Positions 23,501 to 35,500 of a DNA stretch of 39,898 nucleotides are shown here, piece by piece. The notes beneath the pieces are model-generated. The model worked only from the letters and a program-made list of their open reading frames with translations. It ran no database searches and was not told the DNA's origin. Every line of letters begins with the position of its first letter. Position 1 is the first letter of the stretch. The position numbers were made by a program, and so were the translations under genes. Source of the DNA: Nemertoderma westbladi (lineage: Eukaryota; Xenacoelomorpha; Nemertodermatida; Nemertodermatidae); assembly GCA_032718475.1 (NCBI GenBank), contig JAUCBJ010000879.1, forward strand, positions 1 through 39,898, read 5' to 3'.

Positions 23501-26500
23501 GCGGACCCTGGCTACTACTAGGATCGGCATGCTGCATTGCAGCTCCATTTTTAAGAATGCTGTGCCGGCTTATCGACAAAATTGCACCGCCACAACTCCC
23601 TATCACCCATGACATTTGCTAGATCATCCGCATCTTCAAGGCCAGTGTCCTTTAAGATGCGTCTCAAGAAAGTCATGGGCTGTCCACCATGCTTATTCAC
23701 TCCATGAGGCTGCCAAAGTACAAGAGTATGCACTGGCTGGTTCTCACGGCGAAAGAAATGTCCTGCAAAGCGGAGGCGATTTTGTTCTAGTGTCAAGCTT
23801 GGGGGAACAAATAAGACACCTCCAATGTTATATAGAGTCTGGTTGGAGATGTGTGCATTGTACTTGACACAATGAACCCGGCTTAGCATTCTTGTGAATG
23901 TGCCATCCAGAGATTTGGTGTCCTCAGCAGTTAGAGCTCAGCATGGACTCCCATAGAGGAGTACTGGAACTACTGCTGCTCTAAATAATCGGACCTTAAG
24001 TGTCCGATTAATTCTTGGTGACTTCCAAATCCTGGAAAGCCTATTCAAGGCTGCCCATGCCTTTCCCTTACGTATTCGAAGGTCCTCACCTGACTTCCGG
24101 TAACAGAAGTCATCCACATGCTCAAGCATACCATTTTTTGAGCTTATGCTCATCCGATCAGAGACTTGCTGAGGACTTTCAAAGTTAACTGTCAAAATTT
24201 TGGTCTTTCTGGAGTTAATAAAAAGACCAACACTAGAAGCAGCATGTTCTAATGAGCTGAGGAGCCGTTGGGCTCCCTCTAGTGATTCTGAGAGTACTCC
24301 TAAGTCATCAGCAAAGTCTAGATCAGTTAGATACTTGGCAGGATTTCCTCGCCTTCTGGAGCCAGTAGGTGGAGTTATCATCACCCCATCATCATTATGA
24401 TGATCTAAGGACATGCGTAGAACATAGTCAACAACAATTATGAACAAGAATGGTGCAAGTGTGTCTCCCTGGAGGACGCCCCATAAAACTTCAAATGGTT
24501 CTGTGTCACCGTCAACAGTAGACACAAATGTTGTCGAACCATCGTATACTGATCTGATTGCTGCAATAATTTCATCAGGAATCCCATATAATGAAAGTAT
24601 GCTGAACATACGTGAGCGAGAGACTGAATCAAAGGCCTTGAAGAAGTCAACAAAGTTTTCAAAGTGGGCCTTCCAACCATTGAGGCGATCGGATGGTGAT
24701 TCAGCCTTAACCTTGGTGGTTGGTTGGCTTTTTCGACCAGCAAGCAAGTTGATCGATCTCCATGCCTGGGATGATTGCCTGCTGTCGTCAGCATCATTGA
24801 TGGCATCAACCTGTTGGTTTATTAGCTCCTGTAAATTAACAGAGTACTGCCTGTTCAGGGATCTAGATGCAGCCTTAACTGCATTGTTGGCCGCTGTAGT
24901 CTGTTTGAGTCGGGACTCTTTCTGCGCCTTGTAGAGGTCATTTCGGCACTTCTGAATTTTGTTGTCAGTCCAGGGGGCCCGTTTCCTGTTTCGAGGGTAT
25001 ACAGGGACTGTTTCTGCAGCTGCTAACTTAGCTGCCTCTGTGAAGGCGTTATAGCCCTCACAGTGATCTGCCGCCTCAGAGGCAAGAACCTCATACCTGT
25101 TGCTCAGCTGTAGTGTGAAGCTGGATCTCGCACTTGGCTGTTGCAGCAGAGAGGACCAGTCATGCCGCGGCAAGGCAGATTTCGTTGTTCTGCTAGCACG
25201 CAGACTAAGTCTTACCTTGGCCACAATAAGGCGGTGATCACTGGAGAAGGATCGTAGTCAATTCAAGTCAATTTATTTTTCCTTTCAACAATTTCATATT
25301 TCAATACAATCAATACAAACATTGGATGAAGGTGATGGTGATGACGAAGTAGCAGACAATAGCGAAGCTAGTATAGCCTGCTACTCCGACAGGAAATTGA
25401 TGGGTTGGAGGTGGGGTGGGGGGGGGGGGGGTGGGTGGGCGTGTCTGCTCCTCTAGAATTTGTCTGGTTTTTGAGCTTTATTGTATAAGATATAATTGAT
25501 GGTCAGCCGAATAGTGTAGCAGTAGCATTCTGGGATAGAAGACTTTGAGAGGCAATAAATGGCAGCGACTATAATAAAAGATACGTGGTGAGATATAAAA
25601 AGTGGGCATGGGCCTAACTACAGGGACATTAACAGGTGGTATTTATACGCTGACGAAAATGCTTTTTTTGATTTTGAGTGTTTTAATTGAGATGGTAGTG
25701 CGTTCCAAATTGAAGGGCCTTGATAATTCATGGAAGCTTTGGAGGAAGTTAGGCGGACCTTCGGAATAGAGAAACCATCCGTAGTAGCAAGGCGAGTTGG
25801 ATATCTGTGTACAGAGGACATTTTGGTGAATAATGAGCCTAGAGTAGAATCCGGTTTAAATAGGTTAGCGTTTACATCGTACATGAGGGATCCTACTTGG
25901 TGCTTATAGAGGAGGTCAATAGGTAGGATGCCGAGAGACTTATAGATAGGTTTAGAAGAAGCTCGGTAGTGCGAGAAAGTAATACAGCGGAGGAGTTTGT
26001 TTATTTTTATACGTAGGGGTTGTAGGGTAGAAGAATGGGTTTTGCCCCAGAGTAGAATGCCATACAATAAATAGGGGTGTACAAGTGAAAAATATAGTTG
26101 GCGAAGTATACGAAGGGGAAATATGTGACGCAGTTTGTAGAATATTCCGGAGGTTCTAGAGATTTTAGACGTAATATGTTTAATGTGAGATTTCCAGTTT
26201 AAGTTGTCATCTACTAGAACCCCTAGAAATTTAGAATGTGGTTTCCGAGTAATGGGGGAATGGTTAATTAGTATTGGGTCGGAGTGAGTATTAGGGTAAT
26301 TAGAGTATATAGCATATTCGGTCTTAGATAGATTGAGAGATAGACGGTTGTCTGATAGCCAATCCGCAATCTTAGATAATTCAGAGTTAGTTATGGAGAT
26401 TAAAGAGTCAAGATTAGGTTTAGCTATATGAAGAGTTGTGTCGTCAGCAAATAATGTTGAGATTAGCGAGGTAGCATTGGGAAGGTCGTTAATATACAAT

Positions 26501-29500
26501 AGGAATAGGATTGGCGAAATAGTGGCGCCTTGTGGGACACCACATGTAATAGGTAAACTAGAAGAATGGTGGTTACCGATAGAAACAAATTGGGTTCTAG
26601 AATCTAGGAAGCTTGAGAGTAGTTGCTGTGGTATTCCCCGGATACCATCGAAACAGGATATGGTCTATCTGGGACTTGTAACCACTGGGTCCACTATGAG
26701 TCCATAGCTTTCCAGTTCGCTTGTTGAACTGGGTTCCAGCCGAAAACAATTCATTTCCAGAGATAAAATCCTGAAGATGGACGGAATTTCGGTTAACACT
26801 ATAGCTATTGACCCAGGGCGATGTAGGTGATTGATGCAGACTTGCATTAAAGTCTCACAGGAATGTTAAGAATACATGCTGATCCACTCCATCAGTAGCT
26901 GCTTGTAGATTCTGGTAGAAATTTTCCACCTCCTCTACAGGGGCAACACTAGTTGGAGAGTAGCACACAATCAGAACCACCTTAGGAAAATTCTTAGCCA
27001 GTCTTCCAGAACATGAGAAGTGGCAACGGATGATGCGGTTAGAGATTTAGTCTATTTTGTCCAATGCTGCATGTGCATGTGCAGTTGGATTCATCAATAG
27101 ACCAATTCCACCATTGCCACTATCATCTGCTAAAGCAAGGGCGAGTCGCCAACCGCCCCCATGTCCTTAATCAGAACCTCATCAGTCTGTCCAGTCTGCA
27201 TTCGGTGCTTTTGAACACCCACTGCACTAAGAGAAAGCTTATCTGCCAAGGCAGTCAGCTCACCTTGTCGCATTGGGAACCCGAGTGTTAGGGTGTTTAC
27301 TGAGGCTAGTCTAGTGACTTGCCTCAGATTCACCAATGGCTTTGTTGGTCGGGGTGGAACATGAGAGTAGCCTCCAACTCCAGAATCCCTCTCCCCCTCA
27401 CAATCTGGCCTCCCTGGTGACCCAGGGTTTGGGCCAGAAAGGTCATCAGGGAAGGGACTCAAAGAATCGTTTGCCGCTCTCTCTCCAGTAGGGGGTGAGA
27501 CAGGCAGCCAGTCAGGAGATAACTGATGCCTGTGAGGCCGATTGTGTCCAGTCCTTCCACTGGCCTCTAGTGGCTGGACCTCCGCATTACTAATGTAATC
27601 CATAGTGGGGGTTGGGGGGTGCTTTTTTGCCGAGTCAGCTCTTGGGGCAAATACCACACCCTGGTTTGCCATTCCACAGGGTGGGTGTCGCAGTGGAGTC
27701 AGATATGAGGCCCCTCACCCTTATCTACTCTGGCGCACATGACCCACCATTGGCTGTGCAGCTCATCTGCTGGGTCATGCCCTGTACCCCTGCTGCCAGG
27801 TGCAGGTCGCAGTGAAGTGCACTCAGAGTGGACATGAGAACACTCTACTCCTGACCAGCCATTGGTAGATCACCATCTGCCTGGCCAGGCCATATACCCC
27901 TGTAGCCATGGGTCCTTAATCCAGGACCAAGGGCGTCCTTATCCCAGTGCCGGATTAACCTTAAGGCATATAAGGCACGTGCCTTAGGGCCAGCCGAAAA
28001 TACGGGCCATTTTATCTCAGCGAGTCATTCTTGTGAAAAAAATATTTTTAACTGAAAAGTCCACATATTTTCTCACTAAAATTTCTAGAAAACAGAGCAC
28101 GAAAGTGCATCTTTCGACTACTTTCTATCCCTAAATTTCTGATAGAAAGTGCAAAATTCTAGCTCAGTCGACCGATAGGTGCTGTGTTAGAGACCTGATG
28201 GAAGGGAAATAATAAAACATGGGCAGTAAAACTTTAAAGTGCTAATTATGAACAATGGAGAATTTAATTTTATTTATTTGTGAGGAATTATTTGTAGTTA
28301 TGCTCTTAAACTTTCTGGTACAACCAAATAATGACGTGGTGACATACTGGAAATACTGTTCATAGTAAATGTATGGCGTGGAGATATGGTAGTGCGAAAT
28401 TATTATAATTTTTTTTTTTATAAATATAGGCCCTAATAGATAAAAAAAAAGGATAAATTAATTGTAGATAGAATAGTTGGTGATAAAAAAAACGTGGTCA
28501 GAATTAACTTCTTGACACAAATTTAATTTAACCGAAATTCAGATGTTCTGCCTCGTGTATTGAATTTTGCATTCGATGGCCTTTTAGGTGCAATTCCTGC
28601 AAAACCTAAAAGCATAATTCGGCAGCATAATTGAATTTGGTAAATTAAAAATAGTGACAAAAAGTACTTTTTTCCAAGACTGTTTTCTATCGGAGAACAT
28701 TACTTTCTCAGCAAGTCCAAATCTAGATCAGAAATATTATATCTTTGCACAAAGCCCACACTTTTGATCTGTTATATTTCTCAGCAAGTCCTGTAAAGAT
28801 AAGTAGGCCTACCGTGCAAAACCTACCCTACAGAATATAAATAAACACATTCCCACGATCCGATCAAAATTGCTAAATGCCTACAGGAGCCTAGTCAGCC
28901 TTAAGGGGGCCAACTCTAACCACCACAGAAATGAAATTTTAAAAAATTGCACAATTTTTTTCTATTTTAATAGAAGGGCTTTCATAAGGTGATTCAGGGT
29001 ATTCAACATTGAATTAATTTTTGACCTCAAAACTGATCTTTTCAACAACATAATATATTGCTGATATTTATGACTCTCTGTATAAAACAACCTTTTTATC
29101 AGTTTGTCGATTTTGACTTTTTTCATCACTAAATTCCCTACTTCTATTTTATTTTTTACTCCATTGCCATCAACATATACCAAAATGTTCAGCAGCTATC
29201 GTTGGTTTTGTAAAACATTGCCATTTGGATCTTCTAGAGCCGATTTTGGAACAATTTTTTTTGCACCTAATTTTGAAAAAACCGACCTGCTCAAAAAGTG
29301 CCATATTTTTCGAACAAACGGTTTATGAATCTACCTATACTCAGTTTTCATACTGTAGTATATAAAAGATCACAGATCATTGTGTTAAAGTTTCAGAATA
29401 GTAGCTTTATAAATTAAACAAATAGATATTGGGTAATGCAGTAATGGTCCCATTAATTATTAAAAAATTAAAGCTTGAGAAATTCCACCAAAACCATTAC

Positions 29501-32500
29501 ACCTTTTATAACAAAGGTTTTATATGCCGTTTAATGTTACAATTCTTGATGAAAACTTTTTTGCAAAGTAGGCCTACTTATTATTAAAGCACTTAGTAGT
29601 TATTTGCAGTCAGTCATCCAACGAAAATACTTTATATTTCCTTCGCAACATTTTCACAATTTCAGTTGTTTTTAGCAGATTTTTATTTTGAAAGGGTTTG
29701 CGGAAAAATATCAATTTTCGGGCCATTTTGGAAATTACTAAAATGTGCCTTAGGGCCACCAGAGGCTTAATCCGGCACTGCTTATCCCAGAAAGAAGGGG
29801 GTCCTAGTTACAGGACCAGATTTGCCCTAGTAAGAGGGTCTATGCAGCTACAGATGGCACCTCCTTTATGCTGCATGGAGGTGGCAAGTTTCCTGATCAA
29901 TGACCCAGAATACCTGACCTGACCAGTCGGTAAAATCAAGCAATACTCTCGGCTGTCAGGGTTGCCTGATAGTTACTAGAGGCCTAGACAACCTCCTTCT
30001 ACTTCGGTAGTTGGTAACCCGCTAGGCCTGGGGACAAGGACTGCCCTTAGCGGTCCCTGGCCATCAGTGGCGACTGAGCCTGAAAAGGACTCGGGCGTTG
30101 CTCGATGCGCTAGGGATTTGCGACAGGACCGATAGATCCTAAGCGGTTCCCAGTGCGTTGGCTACAACTGAGCCTGAAAAGGACTCGGTCGGAGTCTTCG
30201 CATTGGGGACTTGCGAAGGATCGACTGACCGGACAGAAAGGAAGGGTTCGACGAGGACTGACTTCCAGGCGTGGGTTCCACGACTGGCGGTAGTATGAGC
30301 CTGAAAAGGACTCGGAAAGCTCCGACAGTTGGGGCTCACAATGGGCCGACAGACCCCTAGCTAAGCCGTACCGCTTTCCTGATGACCAATCCCGTTAGGG
30401 TTCGGGAAGGGTGGGACGGACATGCGACAGGGTCGAAAGACATAGGACCGGACTTTACTGGCCTACCGACTATTCGGAGCGGGTTCTCGACTACTAACGT
30501 GATTACGAGCCTGAAAAGGACTCGGAAAGCTGAGGTGGTTGGGACCCTGTGATGAACCTACAGACCCCTAGCTAAGCCGTACCGCCTTCCTGATGACCGA
30601 TCCTGTCAGGGTTCGGGAAGGGTGGGACGGACAAGCGAAGGATCGACCGACACGGACACTACGGTACCGGGACTAGGACCGAGGGAAAATGGGGAACATT
30701 AGTTAGGTCAAAATCTGAAAGTTAAGCGAACAATGGGTAATTAAATAATTTACTGTAGGAATTTCATATTGTGTATTATTGTGAATATTTGGTATATTGG
30801 TGTGGGGAAGCCTAAATTATTATCAATCAGAGTTCAAGTTACATTAAAGATTATATCCAACCAATGAAACTTTTCTCTAACCGCAATTCTGCATAATCTC
30901 AGATAACATCCTTCTCCACTCCCAATAACCGGTGACTGGCCGGAATAAAGTGGTCTGAAAATTCCGCCTCCAGCATCGGCGTTTTCCCCCCTGGTGTCGG
31001 GAATAACGGCAACACCGATTCATGTAGTGGTTAAAACCCTCAAATTGGGGGGGGGGGGGTGTTAATATGACCACACCCGTGGTTTTTTTGTTATAATTTT
31101 GAAAGAAACACAGCTGGGAATCCGCAATTTTACGACTTTTCCTAAAAGTATATTGCCTTCCTCATATTAAAAACAGTTTTTAAAAATATTGGCAATTGTT
31201 CGAGATGGCATCATTTTCATACCCTACTTTTGGCATGAATTTTTGAAAATTTCATTTCATTAAATATGTTTTGTGACTCTATCATTGGGTTACATCGGTT
31301 TTTTAGTGTTCGCAATTAGATGGAAATGATATAAATTATGCTAGATATTTGAAACCAGTTATTTTCGACGATCAAATTTTGAAAATATGTAAATTTTGTA
31401 AATTGATTATTTGAACATTAATTTCCTACAATCCTTTTCGCGCAATAGGGTTTTTTGGGATTCTAATTTCGATGGAATATATACAAGTTGCATCAGGCGT
31501 ATAAAACTTATATTTTTTGGTGCTTTGCGCAAAATTTCTTGCCAGGACGAAATTTTGAAAAAATTCTTCCAATAATTGTGACAACTTGTTTCTCGCATTT
31601 TACCGATTTATGGGGGTTCTGAATTCCATTAAATTAATAATTAATTACTAGAATCATAATGATGCACCATGGCAGGTTTGCTAGGGGTCTATTAGACGTC
31701 TATTGATCGCATTGTGCGTCAGTTTCAATTCACCCCGTGATTGATGGGTTGACGTTTAATATTATTTACTCGACATTAAAAGTTGCTTTTTTCGAAACAG
31801 GGTGCAAAATATTGACCAATTTTGAACTCCATGAAATACAGTACATCCAATAATTTGATTGTATCATCTTGTTACTTGCGTTCTATGGGTTTGGTCGGGT
31901 TCCGAATTCAATGGAATAAGTATAAATTGCATAATAAGAGTTCTCAAACTTGTATATTTCGGCGGTGGGTGAAAATTTTCGTGTTAGCACCAAATTTTGG
32001 AAATATGCAAATTGATCAATAGATAGTATCATCTTGTTTCTTAAGTTATACGAGTTTATGAGGATCCTGAATCCAATGGAATAAATAAAAACAGCATTGG
32101 ACATCTCTAACTTACATATTTTGGTGATGGGTACGAAATTTGGTGCTAGCAGCAAAATTTACCAAATTACGCCGAAAAATACAAGTAGCAATGATCTGGC
32201 ATATTAGAAATGTATTCCATTAGAATCAGCTCCCTAGAAAACCTGAAAATGTGAATTTATAGCATCGTATAAGTGAAGAGAAAATTTTGTGTTCTAACTG
32301 AAAAGTGCTGGTTACTTGTTTTTTTAATTTTTTCCAAAGAAGTGAACTAAAAAATGCAATTTATAGTAAGCAGATTATTTTTAAATATCTTCCACGCCAG
32401 CGCCACAGATTTCACAGGTTTCAGCGCCACAGAAAACCTGTAATGAATAGAAGATAAGGTGCATACAAATTTTGGTGCTGCAAAAAACCACAGTTGTGAT

Positions 32501-35500
32501 CCTTTAATGCTGATCATTATTTTTCACTGTTTTCCGGGTGTTTCACAGTGTGTTTTCCTTTTCACAGTATGTTTTCCTTGTGTTTTCCTCATTTAGAATT
32601 ATCATATTTCTGTATAGAAACTTAAGCCTACTGTTAACTTTCAAAAATATTATTTGCCATGCTTTCTCCGGACAAGCAGTACACCATTACGGGGCTTAAA
32701 TGGTTCACTTTTATTTTCTATCTTATATCCATTACTACGCTACTTCAAATTAGGAACTTTATTAACTTTTCGCTGGTAACCAAACAATATACTTTGAGTA
32801 TTACAGTAGTGAATTATATAGCTTATTATCAACCAACCACTCATTAATGATTCTGGAACCTCACTTAACCTTTGAGAAATACGGATAGGATTTTTATAAG
32901 ATAAAATAAGTGTATTGTCATCGAAATATATAATGAGTTTATAATCGGGATCTATACTACTTATCATACCATTAACATTAACACAGCATACAAAATTAAG
33001 AGTGCATGAAATTCTAACTCCCTTGTGGCACACCACAGGTATAATGGTTTGTGTGCATGACACAAGGTATCTAATATGTTTTGATTTTTTTTTCAATGGA
33101 GAACACAACATACCTTATCCTCAGTACCACTGACTCTGCGTCATACTGCACGCACGTGCTGCACAAACAGCGTCCCATAGATGCCTCCTTTCTCCATCTG
33201 AGACTGGGGTTGTTCCCACACAAAGTTTCGCGAAGTATTAATGTTTTAGGGTTGCAGTTGTATAGTAGAGACCAGTACGGGGTATGTCATCTAGGGGTAT
33301 CGAGTTGTAGGTACTTGGTGAATTAATAATACCCAACAACTAATGCTATAGCGCATTTGAAGAAGGCGTCAATGAAGAAATCCAAGTCACATCTATGTAG
33401 AGGTATATGATTACCTGGACTGCTGGATGGTGACTGAACATGGAGTTTCTTATGACGTACCATTGTATAGAATTCGTACGTCATGGCATTGTATGTACAG
33501 CATGGCACTAATAGATTGGTACGTCATGGCATTGTATGTACAGCACGGCACTAATAGATTGGTACGTCATGGCATTGTATGTACAGCATGGCACAAATAG
33601 ATTGGTACGTCATGGTATTGTATGCACAGCGTGGCACTAATAGATTGGTACGTCATGCCATTGTATGTACAGCCAGGCGCGGATCCAAGGGGGGGGGGGG
33701 GGGGGAGGGGGCTAGGGGGCTAAAGCCCCTACCCCCCCCCCCCCCCCCCCCCCCGAAATGGCAAAATCGTGTCGTGATAATGGTCATCACCCGGTTTACG
33801 TTTTCTCATTAATTAATATAAAATAAGTGTTATGAAAGTATTGCTATATCGCTACTTAGCTGACCACGTGATTCAATTAGTGTATCCAACCACGTTAATA
33901 ACTCAGCCAAATCTTGAACATTTCTCAACAAATCTCAAAACATGTAGTCTGGCCAAAGTATAGAAATTTTCAAAGTTGAATTTGCGTGGGGTCTTCGTGC
34001 AGCATCTGTGTAACTGCCTTACAGTTATAATAAATTAATCTACCCAAAAATTATTAGGCTTGGCATCAGCTGGTTGCTAGGAGACTACAGGATTACAGTA
34101 CTGTACCGGTACTGTTACAGTGGTACAGAGTTACCGGTACCGTCTTCAGGTGGAATAATCCACCAGAATAAAAACGAATTTAAAGACAAACCTCATTATA
34201 AACCAATATATCAGCACTTTGTTCACTTCTTTCTTCGTTTGCTAACGATAACTTTATAGAAGTAAAAGTGTCTGAGTCTGTACTCCCAGATATTCCCATT
34301 GGCGATATCTTCTTTGCAGAAGTGAAGTCTGCTGCAAAGAGCATTAAGACCAATCGTGCCAGTGGAGTAGATGGTGTTCCCCCTGAGGTCTTTAAAATAC
34401 CTGAGTGTTTAAAGCTCATCTATCCCATCATAGTAGACATGTACCGAACACAAGAGTCCCACAAGAAATGAAAACAAATAAGTTAGTGCCAGTTCCCAAG
34501 AAGGGCAACCTAACACTCTATGGTTCTTTTCGGGGAATCTCATTGATCTCGATTGCTGCAAAGCTATACAATAGGATTCTATTAAATCGCATCAGGGATC
34601 CCATTGAGAGACTGCTCCGAGGAAATCAGAATGGGTTCCGTAAAGGTCGTGGGACCATGGAGCCCATTTTGGCACTTAGAAGGATAATTTAAGAATTATC
34701 AAAAAAGAAAGACAGGCATCTGGCTGTTATCTTTGTTGACTTCTTCAAGGCCTTTGATTCAGTCTCTCGCTCACGTATGTTCAGCATACTTTCATTATAT
34801 GGGATTCCTGATGAAATTATTGCAGCAATCAGATCAGTATACGATGGTTCGACAACATTTGTGTCTACTGTTGACGGTGACACAGAACCATTTGAAGTGT
34901 CATGGGGCGTCCTCCAAGGAGACACACTTGCACCATTCTTGTTCATTATTGTGGTTGACTATGTTCTACGCATGTCCTTAGATCATCATAATGATGATGG
35001 GGTAATGATAACTCCACCTACTGGCTCCAGAAGTCGAGGAAATCCTGCCAAGTACCTAACTGATCTAGACTTTGCTGATGACTTAGGAGTACTCTCAGAA
35101 TCATTAGAGGGAGCCCAACGGCTCCTCAGCTCATTAGAACATGCTGCTTCTAGTGTTGGTCTTTTTATTAACTCCAGAAAAACCAAAATTCTGACCGTTA
35201 ACTTTGAAAGTCCTCAGCAAGTCTCTGATCGGATGAGCATAAGCTCAAAGGATGGTATGCTTGAGCATGTGGACGACTTCTGTTACCTGGGATCATGGAT
35301 CCGGAAGTCAGGTGAGGACCTTCGAATACGTAAGGGAAAGGCATGGGCAGCCTTGAATAGGCTTTCCAGGATTTGGAAGTCACCGAGAATTAATCGGAAA
35401 CTTAAGGTCCGATTATTTAGAGCCGCAGTAGTTCCAGTACTCCTCTACGGGAGTCCATGCTGGGCTCTAACAGCTGAGGACACCAAATCTCTGGATGGCA

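Larger units (their letters stand above)
25254..26648 (-). mobile_element. CR1/Jockey-like LINE inserted in copy F
   Basis: 5'-truncated element of about 1.4 kb on the minus strand. It interrupts the endonuclease of copy F between ccatatcctgtttcg (26649) and cgatccttctccag (25253). About 45 bp of the target present in copy B are missing here, so insertion came with a target deletion. The 3' UTR (25254-25617) has a G-rich run, and the end reads aattgacttgaattgacta. Confidence 0.85.
23512..29928 (-). mobile_element. RTE-like LINE copy F (nearly full length, doubly interrupted)
   Basis: Minus-strand element, the only copy with a 5' region and the start of the ORF. Order in its own direction: 5' UTR (29928-27673, interrupted by the hAT element at 27945-29780), ORF start at 27672, endonuclease to 26649, CR1/Jockey-like LINE insertion (26648-25254), end of the endonuclease and linker, an in-frame internal deletion near 24655, RT, and the TAG tail near 23512. 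Without the inserts it would be about 3.2 kb, or 3.7 kb with the deleted RT fingers restored. Confidence 0.85.

Noticed and set aside
27612-27815. Plus-strand open frame over the 5' end of copy F
   Set aside because: It is antisense to the ORF2 leader and 5' UTR of the RTE-like element. No motif.
30139-30339. Possible small protein gene in the GC-rich array
   Set aside because: The frame is short and made of the hairpin repeat. No homologous features. Better described as repeat.
30062-30690. rRNA or tRNA gene cluster
   Set aside because: The GC-rich sequence suggested it, but I could recognise no rRNA core motif, and no cloverleaf with A and B box spacing.
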